Origin: Candidatus Rubneribacter avistercoris
GTDB taxonomy: Bacteria > Actinomycetota > Coriobacteriia > Coriobacteriales > Eggerthellaceae
Assembly: GCA_019115845.1 (NCBI GenBank)
Contig: DXCU01000030.1
Coordinates: 1-64,000, forward strand
DNA: 64,000 nt
Direction of reading: 5' to 3'
Made by a program: the position numbers and the translations under genes. Below the pieces are notes generated by a model. That model saw nothing but the letters and a program-made list of their open reading frames with translations, ran no database searches and had not been told where the DNA came from. Below are positions 46,317-62,226 of this stretch, piece after piece (the first letter of the stretch is position 1; each line of letters opens with the position of its first letter).

Positions 46317-49300
46317 GTGGCTCAAGGAAAAACGACTGATCAGACCAGCCTTTACCGGGATCGGCGAAGCTTCGCCAAGATTCCCGACGTCATGGACGTC
46401 CCGAACCTCATCGCCATCCAGACGGAAAGCTTCGAGTGGTTCAAGAGCGAGGGCCTGGCGCAGGCGTTCCGCGACATCAGCCCCATCGAGAACGGCACCA
46501 AGGACATGTGCGTGGAGTTCGGCCGCCATGAGTTCGGCGAGCCGAAGTACACCGTGGACGAGTGCAAGGAGAAGGACGTCTCCTACCAGGCGCCGCTGTT
46601 CGTGGAGATCCGCTTCATCAACCGCGAGACGGGCGAGATCAAGGAGCAGGACGTGTTCATGGGCGACTTCCCGCTCATGACCCCGCGCGGCACCTTCATC
46701 ATCAACGGCACGGAGCGCGTCGTTGTCAGCCAGCTCGTGCGCTCGCCGGGCGTCTACTTCGCCGCCGAGCGCGACAAGGCCTCCGACAAGACCATCTACA
46801 ACGCGAAGGTCATCCCCAGCCGCGGCGCGTGGCTGGAGTTCGAGACCGACAAGCGCGACATCCTGTCCGTGCGCATCGACCGCAAGCGCAAGCAGCCGGC
46901 CACGCTGCTCGTGCGCGCCCTCGGCCTGGCCGAGTCGCGCGAGGAGATCGTCGAGCTTCTGGGCAGCGACGAGATGGTGCTGCGCACGCTCGACCGCGAC
47001 CCCGCCACCACCAAGGAGGAGTCGCTCATCGAGCTGTACAAGCGCTTCCGTCCCGGCGAGCCGCCCACCATCGACTCCGCCCGGACGCTCCTCGAGGGCC
47101 TGTTCTTCAACCCGCAGCGCTACGATTTGGCGAAGGTCGGCCGCTACAAGATCAACAAGAAGCTCGGCTTCGACCCCGACAACGACTCGTCCACCCTCAC
47201 CGACGAGGACATCGTCAAGACCATGCAGTACATCGTGGCGCTGCATGCCGGCGAGGAGGGCGTGACCACCGACGACATCGACCACTTCGGCAACCGCCGC
47301 ATCCGCACGGTGGGCGAGCTCATCCAGAACCAGTTCCGTATCGGCCTGTCCCGCATGGAGCGCGTTGTGCGCGAGCGCATGAGCATGCAGGAGCCGGACG
47401 AGATCACGCCGCAGTCCCTCGTGAACATCCGCCCCATCGTGGCGGCCATCAAGGAGTTCTTCGGATCCTCCCAGCTTTCGCAGTTCATGGACCAGTCCAA
47501 CCCGGCTGCCGGCATCACGCACAAGCGCCGTCTGAACGCTCTGGGCCCGGGCGGCCTGTCCCGCGAGCGCGCCGGCTTCGAAGTGCGCGACGTCCATACG
47601 TCCCACTACGGCCGCATGTGCCCCATCGAAACGCCTGAAGGCCCGAACATCGGCCTCATCGGCTCGCTCGCAACCTACGCACGCGTGAACCCCTACGGCT
47701 TCATCGAGACGCCGTACCGCCGCGTGGTCGACGGCAAGGTCACCGACGAGATCGACTACCTCACCGCCGACGAGGAGGAGAACTACACGATCGCCCAGGC
47801 GAACGACCTCTTTAACCTCGAGACGCGCGAGTTCGGCCACTACGACGAGAACGGCGAGTTCGTGAAGGCAACCCGCGTGCTCTGCCGCACGAAGGGGCCT
47901 GACGGCGCCTTCGGCGAGCCCGACGAGGTGCCGGTCGAGCAGGTGGATTACATGGACGTCTCGCCGCGCCAGATGACGTCGGTGGCAACCTCGCTCATCC
48001 CGTTCCTCGAGCACGACGACGCGAACCGCGCCCTCATGGGTTCGAACATGCAGCGCCAGGCCGTGCCGCTGCTGCGCCCCTCGGCGCCGCTTGTCGGTAC
48101 CGGCATCGAGCACCGCATCGCGGTCGACTCCGGCGAGATCCTCGTCGCGCAGAACCCCGGCGTGGTTGACTACGTCGACGGCCAGACCATCATCATCCTG
48201 AACAACGACGGCGAGTACGACGAGTACCTCGTGCCGAAGTTCCAGCGCTCCAACCAAAGCGGCTGCATCAACCACCGCCCGATCGTCCGCAAGGGCGACG
48301 AGGTGCAGGCCGGCGACGTGCTGGCCGACGGTCCCAGCTGCGACAACGCCGAGCTTGCGCTCGGCCAGAACCTCATGGTCGCCTACATGCCGTGGGAAGG
48401 CTACAACTACGAGGACGCCATCATCGTCTCGGAGCGCGTGGTGGCAGAAGACCTGCTCACCTCCATCCACATCTCCGAGTACGAGATCGACGCGCGCGAC
48501 ACCAAGCTCGGCCCCGAGGAGATCACCCGTGAGATCCCCAACATCTCCGATGACATGATCTCCGACCTCGACGCCGACGGCATCATCCGCATCGGCGCGG
48601 AGGTGTTCCCGGGCGATGTGCTCGTGGGCAAGGTCACCCCGAAGGGCGAGACGGAGCTTACGGCCGAGGAGCGCCTGTTGCGCGCCATTTTCGGCGAGAA
48701 GGCCCGCGAGGTGCGCGACACCTCCCTCAAGGTGCCCCACGGCTCCGGCGGCCGCGTCATCGGCATCAGCCGCTTCTCCCGCGAGGCCGGCGACGAGCTG
48801 GCTCCGGGCGTGAACGAGCTTGTGCGCATCTACGTGGCGCAGAAGCGCAAGGTGCAGCAGGGCGACAAGCTGTCCGGTCGCCACGGCAACAAGGGCGTCA
48901 TCTCCCGCGTGCTGCCGGTGGAGGACATGCCGTACTTGGCCGACGGCACCCCCATCGACGTCATCTTGAACCCGCTGGGCGTTCCCTCCCGTATGAATGT
49001 GGGCCAGCTTTTGGAGAACCACCTGGGCTGGGCCGCGAAGTGGGGCTGGTCGGACGCCGAGGACACCGATGAAGTGGTGGAAGGCCCCATGCACGTGGCC
49101 ACGCCCGTGTTCGACGGCGCCACGGAAAAGGAGATCTCCGACGCCATCGAGAAGGCGAACCGCAACCTCATCAACATGAACCACGCCAAGTACGGAGACG
49201 CGGCGCGCGACGAGTTCGTGCCGCAGTTGTCCCGCGAGGGCAAGACGTGGCTCTACGACGGCCGCACCGGCGAGCGCTTCCGCGAGAAGATCACCGTGGG

Positions 49301-49853
49301 CCAAAGCTACATCCTCAAGCTCGGCCACATGGTGGACGACAAGATCCATGCGCGCTCGACGGGTCCCTACAGTCTGATCACGCAGCAGCCCCTTGGCGGC
49401 AAGGCCCAGTTCGGCGGTCAGCGCTTCGGCGAGATGGAGGTGTGGGCGCTCTACGCCTACGGCGCCTCCAACGTGCTGCAGGAGATCCTCACCGTGAAGT
49501 CCGACGACACCGCCGGCCGCGTGAAGTCCTACGAGTCCATCGTCAAGGGCGAGAACATCCCGGCCGCCGAGGTGCCCGAGTCCTTCAAGGTGCTCGTGAA
49601 GGAGATGAAGTCGCTGTGCCTGAACGTGGAGCTTGAGGGCCATGAGCACCAGGCCATCGACATCACGCAAGAGGCCGAGGACCAAGATGACGGCGACCGC
49701 GCGCTCTACGAGGCCATCGCCGCCGACGCGCGCAAGACAGAAGAGGACGACGCGGCGAGCGCGCTTGACAGCATCGCCGCTGAGCTGGGAGAACTGATGG
49801 GCGAAAGCAACAACGACACGAACGACCTCATCGGTGAGGGAGAGGAGCGATAG
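46317..49853 (+). CDS. rpoB: DNA-directed RNA polymerase beta subunit
   Basis: Full-length match to RpoB motifs ([65 protein letters not shown]). Confidence 0.99.
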   Translation: MAQGKTTDQTSLYRDRRSFAKIPDVMDVPNLIAIQTESFEWFKSEGLAQAFRDISPIENGTKDMCVEFGRHEFGEPKYTVDECKEKDVSYQAPLFVEIRFINRETGEIKEQDVFMGDFPLMTPRGTFIINGTERVVVSQLVRSPGVYFAAERDKASDKTIYNAKVIPSRGAWLEFETDKRDILSVRIDRKRKQPATLLVRALGLAESREEIVELLGSDEMVLRTLDRDPATTKEESLIELYKRFRPGEPPTIDSARTLLEGLFFNPQRYDLAKVGRYKINKKLGFDPDNDSSTLTDEDIVKTMQYIVALHAGEEGVTTDDIDHFGNRRIRTVGELIQNQFRIGLSRMERVVRERMSMQEPDEITPQSLVNIRPIVAAIKEFFGSSQLSQFMDQSNPAAGITHKRRLNALGPGGLSRERAGFEVRDVHTSHYGRMCPIETPEGPNIGLIGSLATYARVNPYGFIETPYRRVVDGKVTDEIDYLTADEEENYTIAQANDLFNLETREFGHYDENGEFVKATRVLCRTKGPDGAFGEPDEVPVEQVDYMDVSPRQMTSVATSLIPFLEHDDANRALMGSNMQRQAVPLLRPSAPLVGTGIEHRIAVDSGEILVAQNPGVVDYVDGQTIIILNNDGEYDEYLVPKFQRSNQSGCINHRPIVRKGDEVQAGDVLADGPSCDNAELALGQNLMVAYMPWEGYNYEDAIIVSERVVAEDLLTSIHISEYEIDARDTKLGPEEITREIPNISDDMISDLDADGIIRIGAEVFPGDVLVGKVTPKGETELTAEERLLRAIFGEKAREVRDTSLKVPHGSGGRVIGISRFSREAGDELAPGVNELVRIYVAQKRKVQQGDKLSGRHGNKGVISRVLPVEDMPYLADGTPIDVILNPLGVPSRMNVGQLLENHLGWAAKWGWSDAEDTDEVVEGPMHVATPVFDGATEKEISDAIEKANRNLINMNHAKYGDAARDEFVPQLSREGKTWLYDGRTGERFREKITVGQSYILKLGHMVDDKIHARSTGPYSLITQQPLGGKAQFGGQRFGEMEVWALYAYGASNVLQEILTVKSDDTAGRVKSYESIVKGENIPAAEVPESFKVLVKEMKSLCLNVELEGHEHQAIDITQEAEDQDDGDRALYEAIAADARKTEEDDAASALDSIAAELGELMGESNNDTNDLIGEGEER

Positions 49854-54260
<4,407 letters not shown>

Positions 54261-54265
54261 GCAAC

Positions 54266-54300
54266 AGGGGGCGTGCTGCGGCGCGCCCCTCTTTCTGTCG
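54266..54300 (+). terminator. Probable intrinsic terminator after rpoC
   Basis: GGGGCGTGC-tgcg-GCGCGCCCC followed by tctttct. Confidence 0.55.
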
Positions 54301-54466
54301 CCGGAGGCGCGAGCGTCGACGGGCGGCAAGGGGAGGAAAGGCCGGCGCTCGCCGGTCTTTCTCGGCTTTGCCGCCTGGGCCGTCCGCCTTTGGCGATCCC
54401 TTCCGGTTTCACTGGTTCGCCCCTGTTGCGGCGCAACCATTCCCATCCCATGAAGCGAGGAGCGCT

Positions 54467-54967
54467 ATGCCTAAGAAAACGTACATTCCCGCAGACGAGG
54501 CGCGCCCGGCGTCCCAGATAGGCGCCACGTTGGAGGCGCTGGCGTCCACGATAGCGGCACGGCGCGACGCCGGCGAGGAAAGCTACACGCACAGGCTTCT
54601 GACCGGGCCGGTCGACGGCGTGCTGAAAAAAGTCATGGAGGAGGCGGGGGAGACGGCGCTTGCGGCCAAGGACGTGGAGGCATGGGCGACGTCGTCGTTG
54701 GCGGCCGCCCTTGCGCTTGAATCCGATCGCGACGGCGCGGACGAGGAGGGGCCGCTTACCGTGGAGCTCCCACCCGAGTATGCGGCCGCCGTCGACCATT
54801 TGCGCTACGAGGCTGCCGACGTGGTGTATCATCTTCTCGTCGTCCTCGAGCGCTACGGCGTGTCGCTTGACGAGTTCGCCGCCGAGCTCAACATGAGGAT
54901 GACCGAGGGCGAGCGCCCGCGCGGCGGCGTCCGACTGTACGACGAACACGTGAGAAGGGGCAAGTGA
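54467..54967 (+). CDS. hisE: Phosphoribosyl-ATP pyrophosphatase (HisE-like)
   Basis: LEALASTIAARRDAGEESYTHRLL, VLKKVMEEAGETALAAKD, LRYEAADVVYHLLVVLERYGVSLDEF. Confidence 0.85.
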   Translation: MPKKTYIPADEARPASQIGATLEALASTIAARRDAGEESYTHRLLTGPVDGVLKKVMEEAGETALAAKDVEAWATSSLAAALALESDRDGADEEGPLTVELPPEYAAAVDHLRYEAADVVYHLLVVLERYGVSLDEFAAELNMRMTEGERPRGGVRLYDEHVRRGK

Positions 54968-56301
54968 TGGCTCGTCTATTCGGTACCGACGGCGTTCGCG
55001 GCGTGGCGAACACGGAGTTGACGTGCGACCTGGCTTTCAAGCTGGGGCAGGCGGCGGTGGCCTTCAAGGGCAAGACCATCCTGATCGGCAAGGACACGCG
55101 CCTTTCGGGCGACATGCTGGAAGCGTCCGTGGCGGCCGGCGTCATGTCCATGGGCGGGACGGCCCTGCTCGCCGGCATCATCCCCACGCCCGCCATCGCG
55201 CTTTTGGTGCGCGAGCTGTCCTGCGACGGCGGCGTGGTCATCTCCGCCTCGCACAACCCGCCGGAGTACAACGGCATCAAGCTGTTCGACGGGGAGGGCT
55301 TCAAGCTGCCCGACGCGGTGGAGGACGAGATAGAGGCGTTCGTGGCGCGCGGCGGCGCGGCGGCCGAGGATGTGCCGGTGGGCGACGCCGTGGGCGTGGC
55401 CATTCCCGTCGAGGACGCCTGCGAGCGCTACATCGCCCACGCGGTGCGGACGGTGGCGTGCGAGGGCATCGACCTGGCCGGCCTCAAGGTGGCCCTGGAT
55501 GTGGGCCATGGCGCCTCGTGCATGACAAGCCCCGAGGCGCTGCGTCGTCTGGGGGCGGACGTGACGGTGATCAACGAGGACTTCGACGGCACCGACATCA
55601 ACGTCGAGTGCGGCTCCACCCATCTGGGACCGGTGCGCGCGCTGGTGGCCGAGATAGGCGCGGACGTGGGCATCGCCCACGACGGCGACGCCGACCGCGT
55701 GATGATGGTGGACGCGCAGGGCAACGAGATCGACGGGGACGTGGTGGAGGCGGTGTGCGCCATCGACCTCAAGAAGCGCGGCAAGCTGTCCGGCAACACG
55801 GCCGTGTCCACGGTCATGTGCAACTTAGGGCTGGCGCACGCGTTGCGCGACGCGGGGATAGAGCTTGTCCAGACGAAGGTGGGCGATCGCTACGTGCTGG
55901 AGGCCATGCGCGAGGGCGGTTTCGCCATCGGCGGCGAGCAGTCTGGGCATATGATCTTCCTCGAGCACAACTCGACGGGCGACGGCTTGGTGACGGCCTT
56001 GCAGTTCTTGGCGGCGTGCCGTCGGGCGGGCGCGTCGGTCGAGGAGGCCGCGGCGGTCATGACGCGCTTCCCGCAAACGCTCGTCAACGTTCGCGTGAGA
56101 GACAAGCACGCGGTGGACGGCAACGAGGCGGTCTGTGCGGCCGTGGCGGCGGCCGAGGAGGCGCTGGGGGATTCGGGTCGGGTGCTTCTGCGCCCTTCCG
56201 GCACCGAGCCGGTGGTCCGCGTCATGGTGGAGGCGTCCGACGCGGCCGAAGCCGAGCGTCACGCGAAAGCCATCGCCAACGTGGTGGAGCGCGAGGTGTA
56301 G
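54967..56301 (+). CDS. glmM: Phosphoglucosamine mutase
   Basis: LFGTDGVRGVANTELT, VVISASHNPPEYNGIKLF (phosphoserine loop), AHDGDADRVMMVD, GGEQSGHMIF. Confidence 0.97.
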   Translation: MARLFGTDGVRGVANTELTCDLAFKLGQAAVAFKGKTILIGKDTRLSGDMLEASVAAGVMSMGGTALLAGIIPTPAIALLVRELSCDGGVVISASHNPPEYNGIKLFDGEGFKLPDAVEDEIEAFVARGGAAAEDVPVGDAVGVAIPVEDACERYIAHAVRTVACEGIDLAGLKVALDVGHGASCMTSPEALRRLGADVTVINEDFDGTDINVECGSTHLGPVRALVAEIGADVGIAHDGDADRVMMVDAQGNEIDGDVVEAVCAIDLKKRGKLSGNTAVSTVMCNLGLAHALRDAGIELVQTKVGDRYVLEAMREGGFAIGGEQSGHMIFLEHNSTGDGLVTALQFLAACRRAGASVEEAAAVMTRFPQTLVNVRVRDKHAVDGNEAVCAAVAAAEEALGDSGRVLLRPSGTEPVVRVMVEASDAAEAERHAKAIANVVEREV

Positions 56302-56353
56302 GAGGGCGGCCGAAGCGGAATGCGAGGCGTCGCCGCTTCGCACCTGCGCGTTT

Positions 56354-56391
56354 AAGGAGGGCCCGGGGCGTATGCGCCCCGGGCCCTCCTT
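56354..56391. terminator. Bidirectional terminator between glmM and ppk1
   Basis: AAGGAGGGCCCGGGGCG-TATG-CGCCCCGGGCCCTCCTT, 17-bp perfect stem. Confidence 0.9.
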
Positions 56392-56397
56392 TGTCCG

Positions 56398-59109
56398 CTA
56401 CTTGCGGGCGAACAGGCTGAGGATGCGCACGAGCAGCCCGGGCCTGCCCGTGTCGGCGGGGGCGGGCGGGGCGGCCACGATGTCCTGGCCGGCGACCCTC
56501 TCCAAGGCGCCGTCGCTCGGCGGCTCTATGGCGTCGGCTTCCAACACGGCGGCGGGTTCTGCGGCCCGCGCGGCCTCGGCGGCCTGGGCCGTCGCCCGCG
56601 CTGCGGCTTGGGCCGCCAGCTCGGCGGCCTTGTTGGCGGCTGCCGCTATCACCTCGGCCTCGCGCGCGGACGCCTGCGCGTCGGGCAGGGAGGAGGTCGG
56701 CCTCTCCTCGCTTTCCGTCGGGCGCGTTGCGGGCGGCTCCGCCACTTCCGCCGCCTCGTTCGAGGCCAGCAGCTGCGCGGCGCGCCGGCGGGAGGCGTCG
56801 CGGGTGGCTTCCCGTTCGGCCGCCTCGAGTCGGCGCTGCTGGGCGCGCTTGATCAGATAGTCCTGCGACTCGAACAGCGTGATGCGCCCGTCGGCGTCAC
56901 GCTCGGCGCGCGCGCCCAGGGGCGTGTAGCTTTTGTCGGGCAGAAGCTCGCGCAGCTTGGCCGTGTCGGCCAGGCAGACGTCCAGGTAATCGAGGATCTG
57001 GCCGCGCAGCCCCTCGTCAAGGACGGGCCAGGCTATCTCGATGCGCTTGTCCATGTTGCGCGTCATGAGGTCGGCGCTCGACAGGTAGAGCTTCATGCTC
57101 TCACGCGGGCCGAACCCGTAGATGCGGCTGTGCTCCAGAAGCCGCCCGACGATGGACACCACGCGCACGTTGTCGGTGAAGCCCTCCACCCCCGGCACGA
57201 TGCACGATATGCCGCGCACGAACAGCGTCACGGGAACGCCCGCCTGCGACGCTTCCACGATCTTCTCGATGACGTCCTTGTCGGTGACGGAGTTCGTCTT
57301 GAAGAACAGCCCGCACGGCTCGCCGGCGCGCGCCTTGGCTATCTCGCGGTCGATGTGGGAGATGATCATCGGCTTGATCTGCAAAGGGGCCACCCAGAGG
57401 ATGCCGTAGTTGTCGGAGGTGTTCTCCAACCCCATGTTGCGGAAGAACTCCATGGCGTCGCGCCCGAACGTCTCGTCGGTGGTGATGAACGACAGGTCGG
57501 TGTAGAGCTTGGCCGTCTTCTCGTTGTAGTTGCCGGTGCCCAGCTGCGTGATGTGCTGCAGGCCGTGTTCGGTCTGCCGCGTGATGCAGCAGATCTTGCT
57601 GTGCACCTTGAAGTCGCGGAATCCGTAGATGACGTTGCATCCCGCCTGCTCGAAGCGCTGCGACCATTCGATGTTGTTGCTCTCGTCGAAGCGGGCACGC
57701 AGCTCGAACAGCGCCGTGACCTCCTTGCCGTTTTCGGCTGCGGCGATGAGCGCCTCGGCGAGGTGCGACTGGCTGGCCAGGCGGTAGAGCGTGATCTTGA
57801 TGGAGATGACGGCGGGGTCGCCTGCCGCCTCGCGCAGAAGCTGCACGAACGCGTCCATGGACTCGTAGGGGTAGGAGAGCAGCACCTCCTTTTCGGCCAC
57901 CTGGTCGATGATGCGGCGGTTGCGGTCGAGGCAGGCGGGCCATTGGGGCGCGAACGGGGCGTTGGTCAGCCGGGCGGTCAGCTTCTCGGGCAGGTGGCTT
58001 CCCAGACCCCAGGTGAACCCCATGTTCAGCGGAACCGACGTCGAGAACACCTGGTGGGATTTCAGTCCCAGGCGCTTGAGCAGCAGCTTGGAGAGCGTGG
58101 AGGACAGCGGCCGCTCGCTTTCCAGGCGCACCGGCGCCAGGCGGGCGCGCTTCTTCAGGATGCGCTTCATGTGCTCGCGGTAGTCCTCGTCCTGCTCGTC
58201 GGTGCCCTCGGTGGCGTCCAGGTCGGCGTTGCGGGTGACGCAGATGACGTTGGTGTGCTTGACGGTGTACATGCTGAACACCTCGTCGGCCACCATCTCG
58301 ATGGCGTGCTCGAGCAGGATGAAGGGGAACCCCTCGCCCGGCAGCTCGATGACGCGCGCGCACTGGCGCGGCATGGGCACGAGTCCCAGCGTCACGCCCT
58401 CGGCGCCGAGGTTTTTGGCTTTGTCGGCCTTGGACGCCTTGTCCTTGTCGGCGCCTTTCGCCTTGACGGGCTTCTTGCCGGGGCCGGCCTGCTCGTCCAG
58501 GCGCACCGCCACGTACAACGCGCCGTTCTCCAGGTGGGGGAAGGGGTGGCGCGAGTTGATGATCTGCGGCGAGAGGAAGGGCATGACGTTTTGGCGCACG
58601 TGGCGCGCGAGGAAGGCGCGCTGCTCGTCGTCGAGGTCGCCGGGGCGCAGGTGGCTCACGCCCTGCTCGCGCAGAAGGCGGCGGACCTCCTCGTAGGTGC
58701 GCTCCTGGATGGGGTAGAGCTCGTGGCAGCGCGCGTAGATGGCGTCGAGCTGCTCGGCGGGCGTCATGCCGGACTTGGAGTCGATGATGTGCTTCTTCAC
58801 CAGCGAAAGGTCGGTCAGGCTTCCCACGCGCACCATGAAGAACTCCTGCAGGTTGCTCCAGAAGATGGAGATGAAGTTCAGGCGCTCCAGAAGCGGCACC
58901 GTCTCGTCGGCGCCCTGATCGAGCACGCGCTCGTTGAAGGCGAGCCACGAAAGCTCGCGGTTTTGCAGATACGGCGCCGCCAGGTTCGCCGCAGCCGCCG
59001 TTTCGGACCCGACATGCTCGCTCAAGGCGGGCGCGGGGGCCTTGCGGGCGTCTTCCGGGTTGCTCGGGGCCGTTTCGCTCAAGGCCTTTTTGTCTGCTTC
59101 CATGGGCAT
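56398..59109 (-). CDS. ppk1: Polyphosphate kinase 1
   Basis: LQNRELSWLAFNERVLDQG, FNYEKTAKLYTDL-type region (GTGNYNEKTAKLYTDLSFIT), YLSSADLMTRNMDKRIEIAWPV. Confidence 0.96.
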   Translation of the reverse strand: MPMEADKKALSETAPSNPEDARKAPAPALSEHVGSETAAAANLAAPYLQNRELSWLAFNERVLDQGADETVPLLERLNFISIFWSNLQEFFMVRVGSLTDLSLVKKHIIDSKSGMTPAEQLDAIYARCHELYPIQERTYEEVRRLLREQGVSHLRPGDLDDEQRAFLARHVRQNVMPFLSPQIINSRHPFPHLENGALYVAVRLDEQAGPGKKPVKAKGADKDKASKADKAKNLGAEGVTLGLVPMPRQCARVIELPGEGFPFILLEHAIEMVADEVFSMYTVKHTNVICVTRNADLDATEGTDEQDEDYREHMKRILKKRARLAPVRLESERPLSSTLSKLLLKRLGLKSHQVFSTSVPLNMGFTWGLGSHLPEKLTARLTNAPFAPQWPACLDRNRRIIDQVAEKEVLLSYPYESMDAFVQLLREAAGDPAVISIKITLYRLASQSHLAEALIAAAENGKEVTALFELRARFDESNNIEWSQRFEQAGCNVIYGFRDFKVHSKICCITRQTEHGLQHITQLGTGNYNEKTAKLYTDLSFITTDETFGRDAMEFFRNMGLENTSDNYGILWVAPLQIKPMIISHIDREIAKARAGEPCGLFFKTNSVTDKDVIEKIVEASQAGVPVTLFVRGISCIVPGVEGFTDNVRVVSIVGRLLEHSRIYGFGPRESMKLYLSSADLMTRNMDKRIEIAWPVLDEGLRGQILDYLDVCLADTAKLRELLPDKSYTPLGARAERDADGRITLFESQDYLIKRAQQRRLEAAEREATRDASRRRAAQLLASNEAAEVAEPPATRPTESEERPTSSLPDAQASAREAEVIAAAANKAAELAAQAAARATAQAAEAARAAEPAAVLEADAIEPPSDGALERVAGQDIVAAPPAPADTGRPGLLVRILSLFARK

Positions 59110-59160
59110 TCCTTCCCGTGCGTTTCGTCGGCGTGCCGATGCGCGTTGGCGCTTGGGCCT

Positions 59161-60084
59161 TTAGCCCAGCATGCGGTCGATCAGGTACCCTTCGCGCACG
59201 CCGTGCTTGCAGACCTCCAGCTTCTTCGCGTCAAGCTCCTCGAACAGCGTGCAGAGGATGACGCAGCCCGGCACCAGCGTGTGCACGCGCTCGGCCGAAG
59301 CCTTGAGGGCCGTGTGGGCGAACGCGTTCGGATCGTTTCGGCACCATTCCAGTATCTCATGAATGGCGCGTTTCGTCATGGTTTTCGGGCGAGCTTCCGC
59401 CCCTGTTACCTGTTCGAGCATTTTGGCGGCGGCGCGCACGCTGCCGCCGATGCCGTAGAGCGTGTCGCAGCGGTAGGCGTCGCGGCGGGGCAGGGCGTCC
59501 AGCCGGTCCCGCAGCTCCTCGGCGATGCGTTCCATCTCGGCGCGGTCGGGCAGCACGCCGCGCACATGACGCGCAAACGACGAGAGCGACCCTTGGCCCA
59601 TGCTCGCGTTGTCGAAGTCGCGCCCGCCCTCGATGCGGGTGAGCTCGGTGGAGCCGCCCCCGATGTCCACCAAGGTGCCGTCGCCTGCGGGGCGGTCGCA
59701 CGTGGCGCCGACGAACCCCAGGTGCGCCTCGTCGCGCGCGGACAGCAAGACGATGGGCAGCCCCGTGCGCCCCGCTATCTCCTCCACGGCCTGCGCGCTG
59801 TTGGAGGCGTTGCGCAGCACGGCCGTGGCGAACACCTCCAGTTTCTTGCAGTCGAAGTACCGCGCGCGTTTCGCGTGGCCTTTGAGCACGTTCACGGCCC
59901 GGTCGATGCCGGCCTGCGAGAACGCGCCGTTTTCCACGTAGGCGGAAAGCCCCGCCATCACCTTGTCGTTGATGAGGCTTTTGAACTCCTTGCAGCCGCA
60001 CGCCTTGCGGCGGTCGTCGCGCGTCTCGTACACGACGAGGCGGATGGTGTTCGATCCGAGGTCTATCACTCCGTAGTTGCTCAT
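59161..60084 (-). CDS. ppx: Ppx/GppA-family exopolyphosphatase
   Basis: VIDLGSNTIRLVVYE, VDIGGGSTELTRIEGG, GIGGSVRAAAKM. Confidence 0.9.
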   Translation of the reverse strand: MSNYGVIDLGSNTIRLVVYETRDDRRKACGCKEFKSLINDKVMAGLSAYVENGAFSQAGIDRAVNVLKGHAKRARYFDCKKLEVFATAVLRNASNSAQAVEEIAGRTGLPIVLLSARDEAHLGFVGATCDRPAGDGTLVDIGGGSTELTRIEGGRDFDNASMGQGSLSSFARHVRGVLPDRAEMERIAEELRDRLDALPRRDAYRCDTLYGIGGSVRAAAKMLEQVTGAEARPKTMTKRAIHEILEWCRNDPNAFAHTALKASAERVHTLVPGCVILCTLFEELDAKKLEVCKHGVREGYLIDRMLG

Positions 60085-60396
60085 GGCTCCTCTTGTCCTA
60101 CAGGGGCGTTTCGCGCGCGGGCCGGGACTTCGGTGTCTGTGCCGCCGGGTTGCGAGGCGCGGGCTGTCCAACTGCGGGGCGTGCCTCGTCAAGCCGCCGG
60201 GCGCGATCCGGTCCTTCATCGCGTCCATTCTAGGCAAACCTCGCCATTCCGCAAAGCGCCCAACGCCGTTGCCGAAAAGATTTTACCTGGGCCTGACGAA
60301 GCGGCGGCGCGCGGGATGCGGGCGCGCCGCCGTCGGTGGGGGTCGCCCGAACCTCGTCGCAGCGCGTCTCTGTGATATGATGGCGGGGCACCCTCG

Positions 60397-62154
60397 ATGA
60401 AAGGACGCCCCATGCTGGAAACCGTCGATTTCTCCTTGCCCTCGCTGCCCAAAGACGAGTACAAGCCGCTCCGCGACGAGCTGATGGAGCGCCTCGTGGT
60501 GCTGCAGCAGCAGGCGCGCGAGCGCGGCGTGGGGCTGGTGGTGCTGTTCGAAGGATGGAACGGCGCCGGCAAGGGCAGCCGCATCTCCGACCTCATGTAC
60601 CATCTGGATGCGCGCGCGACCAGCGTGTATGTGACCGAGAACCTGGACGTGAAGGCCGCGCGCTCTTTCGCGGGCGCCGAGTGCGGCGTGACGGGGTTCT
60701 ATCCCACCATGCAGGAGTTCTGGAAGGCGCTCGGCATGCGCGGAACCATCACGTTCTACGATCGCGGCTGGTACACCTCGGCGGTGCAGCACATGCTGTA
60801 CACGGAGTTCGGCAGCCTGTCCATCAAAGGCGGTGCGTCCAACAAGGCTAAGCGCAAAGAGGTTGCCGCGGCCATGGCCGAGGCGCGCGAAGAGCGGCAC
60901 ATCGACGCGCTGCGCCGCTACCTCAACTCGGTGGCCGACTTCGAGCGCCAGCTGGTCGACGACGGCTACCTGGTGGTGAAGTTCTTCGTGCACGTGACCA
61001 GGGAGGCCCAGAAGAAGCGCCTCGAGCGGCTGCACGACGACCCGGCCACGCGCTGGCGCGTGAGCAAGGACAAGCTGGCGCGCATCGGCAACTACGAGGA
61101 GGCGTACCGGCTCTACGACAACCTCCTGGAGGGCAGCGATTTCTCCTATGCGCCGTGGCACCTCGTCAACGGCGAGGACAAGCGCCGCGCGAACCTCCAG
61201 ATAGCCGAGACGCTGGCGTCGTCTTTGGAGGCGGCCCTTTCCGCCCAGCCCGATGCGGAGGAGGCGGCCGCGCGCGCCAAGGCGCAGGCCAATTCCGCCG
61301 GCGCGCTGGAGGAGGTGCCCCTGTTCGGCCGCACTCCGGAGGAGGAGGCACTTGTTGTGGAAGCCGCCGAGCGCGAGGCCGCCGAGGCGCGGGCCCGCGC
61401 GCCCCGGGCATCGCGCTTCCGCCAGGTGGACGACCCGCCCGTGCTCGACGCCCAAGACCATGGCCTGGTCCTGGACCCGGTTGCGTACAAAGAAGAGCTC
61501 AAAGGGCAGCAGCGGCGCCTCAACAAGCTTGAAATGGAGATGTACCAGAAGCGCATTCCGCTCATGATCATGTACGAGGGATGGGACGCGGCCGGCAAGG
61601 GCGGCAACATCAAGCGCGTCGCCCAGGCGCTCGACGCGCGCGCCTACACGATATTTCCCAGCCCCGCGCCCACCAAGCCCGAGCTTCTGCACCCGCACCT
61701 GTGGCGTTATTGGACGCGCCTGCCGAAGGCGGGGCACGTGGGCATCTACGACCGCAGCTGGTACGGACGGGTGCTGGTGGAGCGCGTGGAGGGGTTCGCC
61801 TCTCCGTCGGAGTGGGCGCGCGCCTACGACGAGATCAACGAGTTCGAGCAGGAGCTGGTGCGCTGGGGCGCCATCCTGCTGAAGTTCTGGGTGGACGTGA
61901 GCCCCGACGAGCAGCTGCGCCGGTTCCGCGACCGCGAGCAGGATCCCGCCAAGCAGTGGAAGATCACCGACGAGGATTGGCGCAACCGCGACAAGTACCC
62001 GCAGTACAAGGCCGCGGTGGAGGACATGTTCCGCCTGACGTCGACGCCGTTCGCCCCCTGGATTGTGCTGGAGAGCGACGACAAGCGCCACGCCCGGGTC
62101 AAAGCGCTCAAAATAATCAACGACGCTCTGGAGGCTCGCTTGCGCGAAAACTGA
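60397..62154 (+). CDS. pap: Polyphosphate:AMP phosphotransferase (tandem PPK2 domains)
   Basis: Two PPK2 Walker-type motifs: LFEGWNGAGKGSRISDLMYHLDAR and MYEGWDAAGKGGNIKRVAQALDAR; FYDRGWY and IYDRSWYGRVLVERVEGF. Confidence 0.93.
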   Translation: MKGRPMLETVDFSLPSLPKDEYKPLRDELMERLVVLQQQARERGVGLVVLFEGWNGAGKGSRISDLMYHLDARATSVYVTENLDVKAARSFAGAECGVTGFYPTMQEFWKALGMRGTITFYDRGWYTSAVQHMLYTEFGSLSIKGGASNKAKRKEVAAAMAEAREERHIDALRRYLNSVADFERQLVDDGYLVVKFFVHVTREAQKKRLERLHDDPATRWRVSKDKLARIGNYEEAYRLYDNLLEGSDFSYAPWHLVNGEDKRRANLQIAETLASSLEAALSAQPDAEEAAARAKAQANSAGALEEVPLFGRTPEEEALVVEAAEREAAEARARAPRASRFRQVDDPPVLDAQDHGLVLDPVAYKEELKGQQRRLNKLEMEMYQKRIPLMIMYEGWDAAGKGGNIKRVAQALDARAYTIFPSPAPTKPELLHPHLWRYWTRLPKAGHVGIYDRSWYGRVLVERVEGFASPSEWARAYDEINEFEQELVRWGAILLKFWVDVSPDEQLRRFRDREQDPAKQWKITDEDWRNRDKYPQYKAAVEDMFRLTSTPFAPWIVLESDDKRHARVKALKIINDALEARLREN

Positions 62155-62226
62155 GATCGCGTTACTATGGAGCGCAACTGTTAACGCCGACTGCGCGCTT
62201 TGCCGCGCATGATAAAAGGGGAAGCT

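Noticed and set aside
56608-60375. 1255-aa + strand ORF antisense to ppk1 and ppx
   Set aside because: Same codon-bias artefact; both minus-strand genes carry clear family motifs
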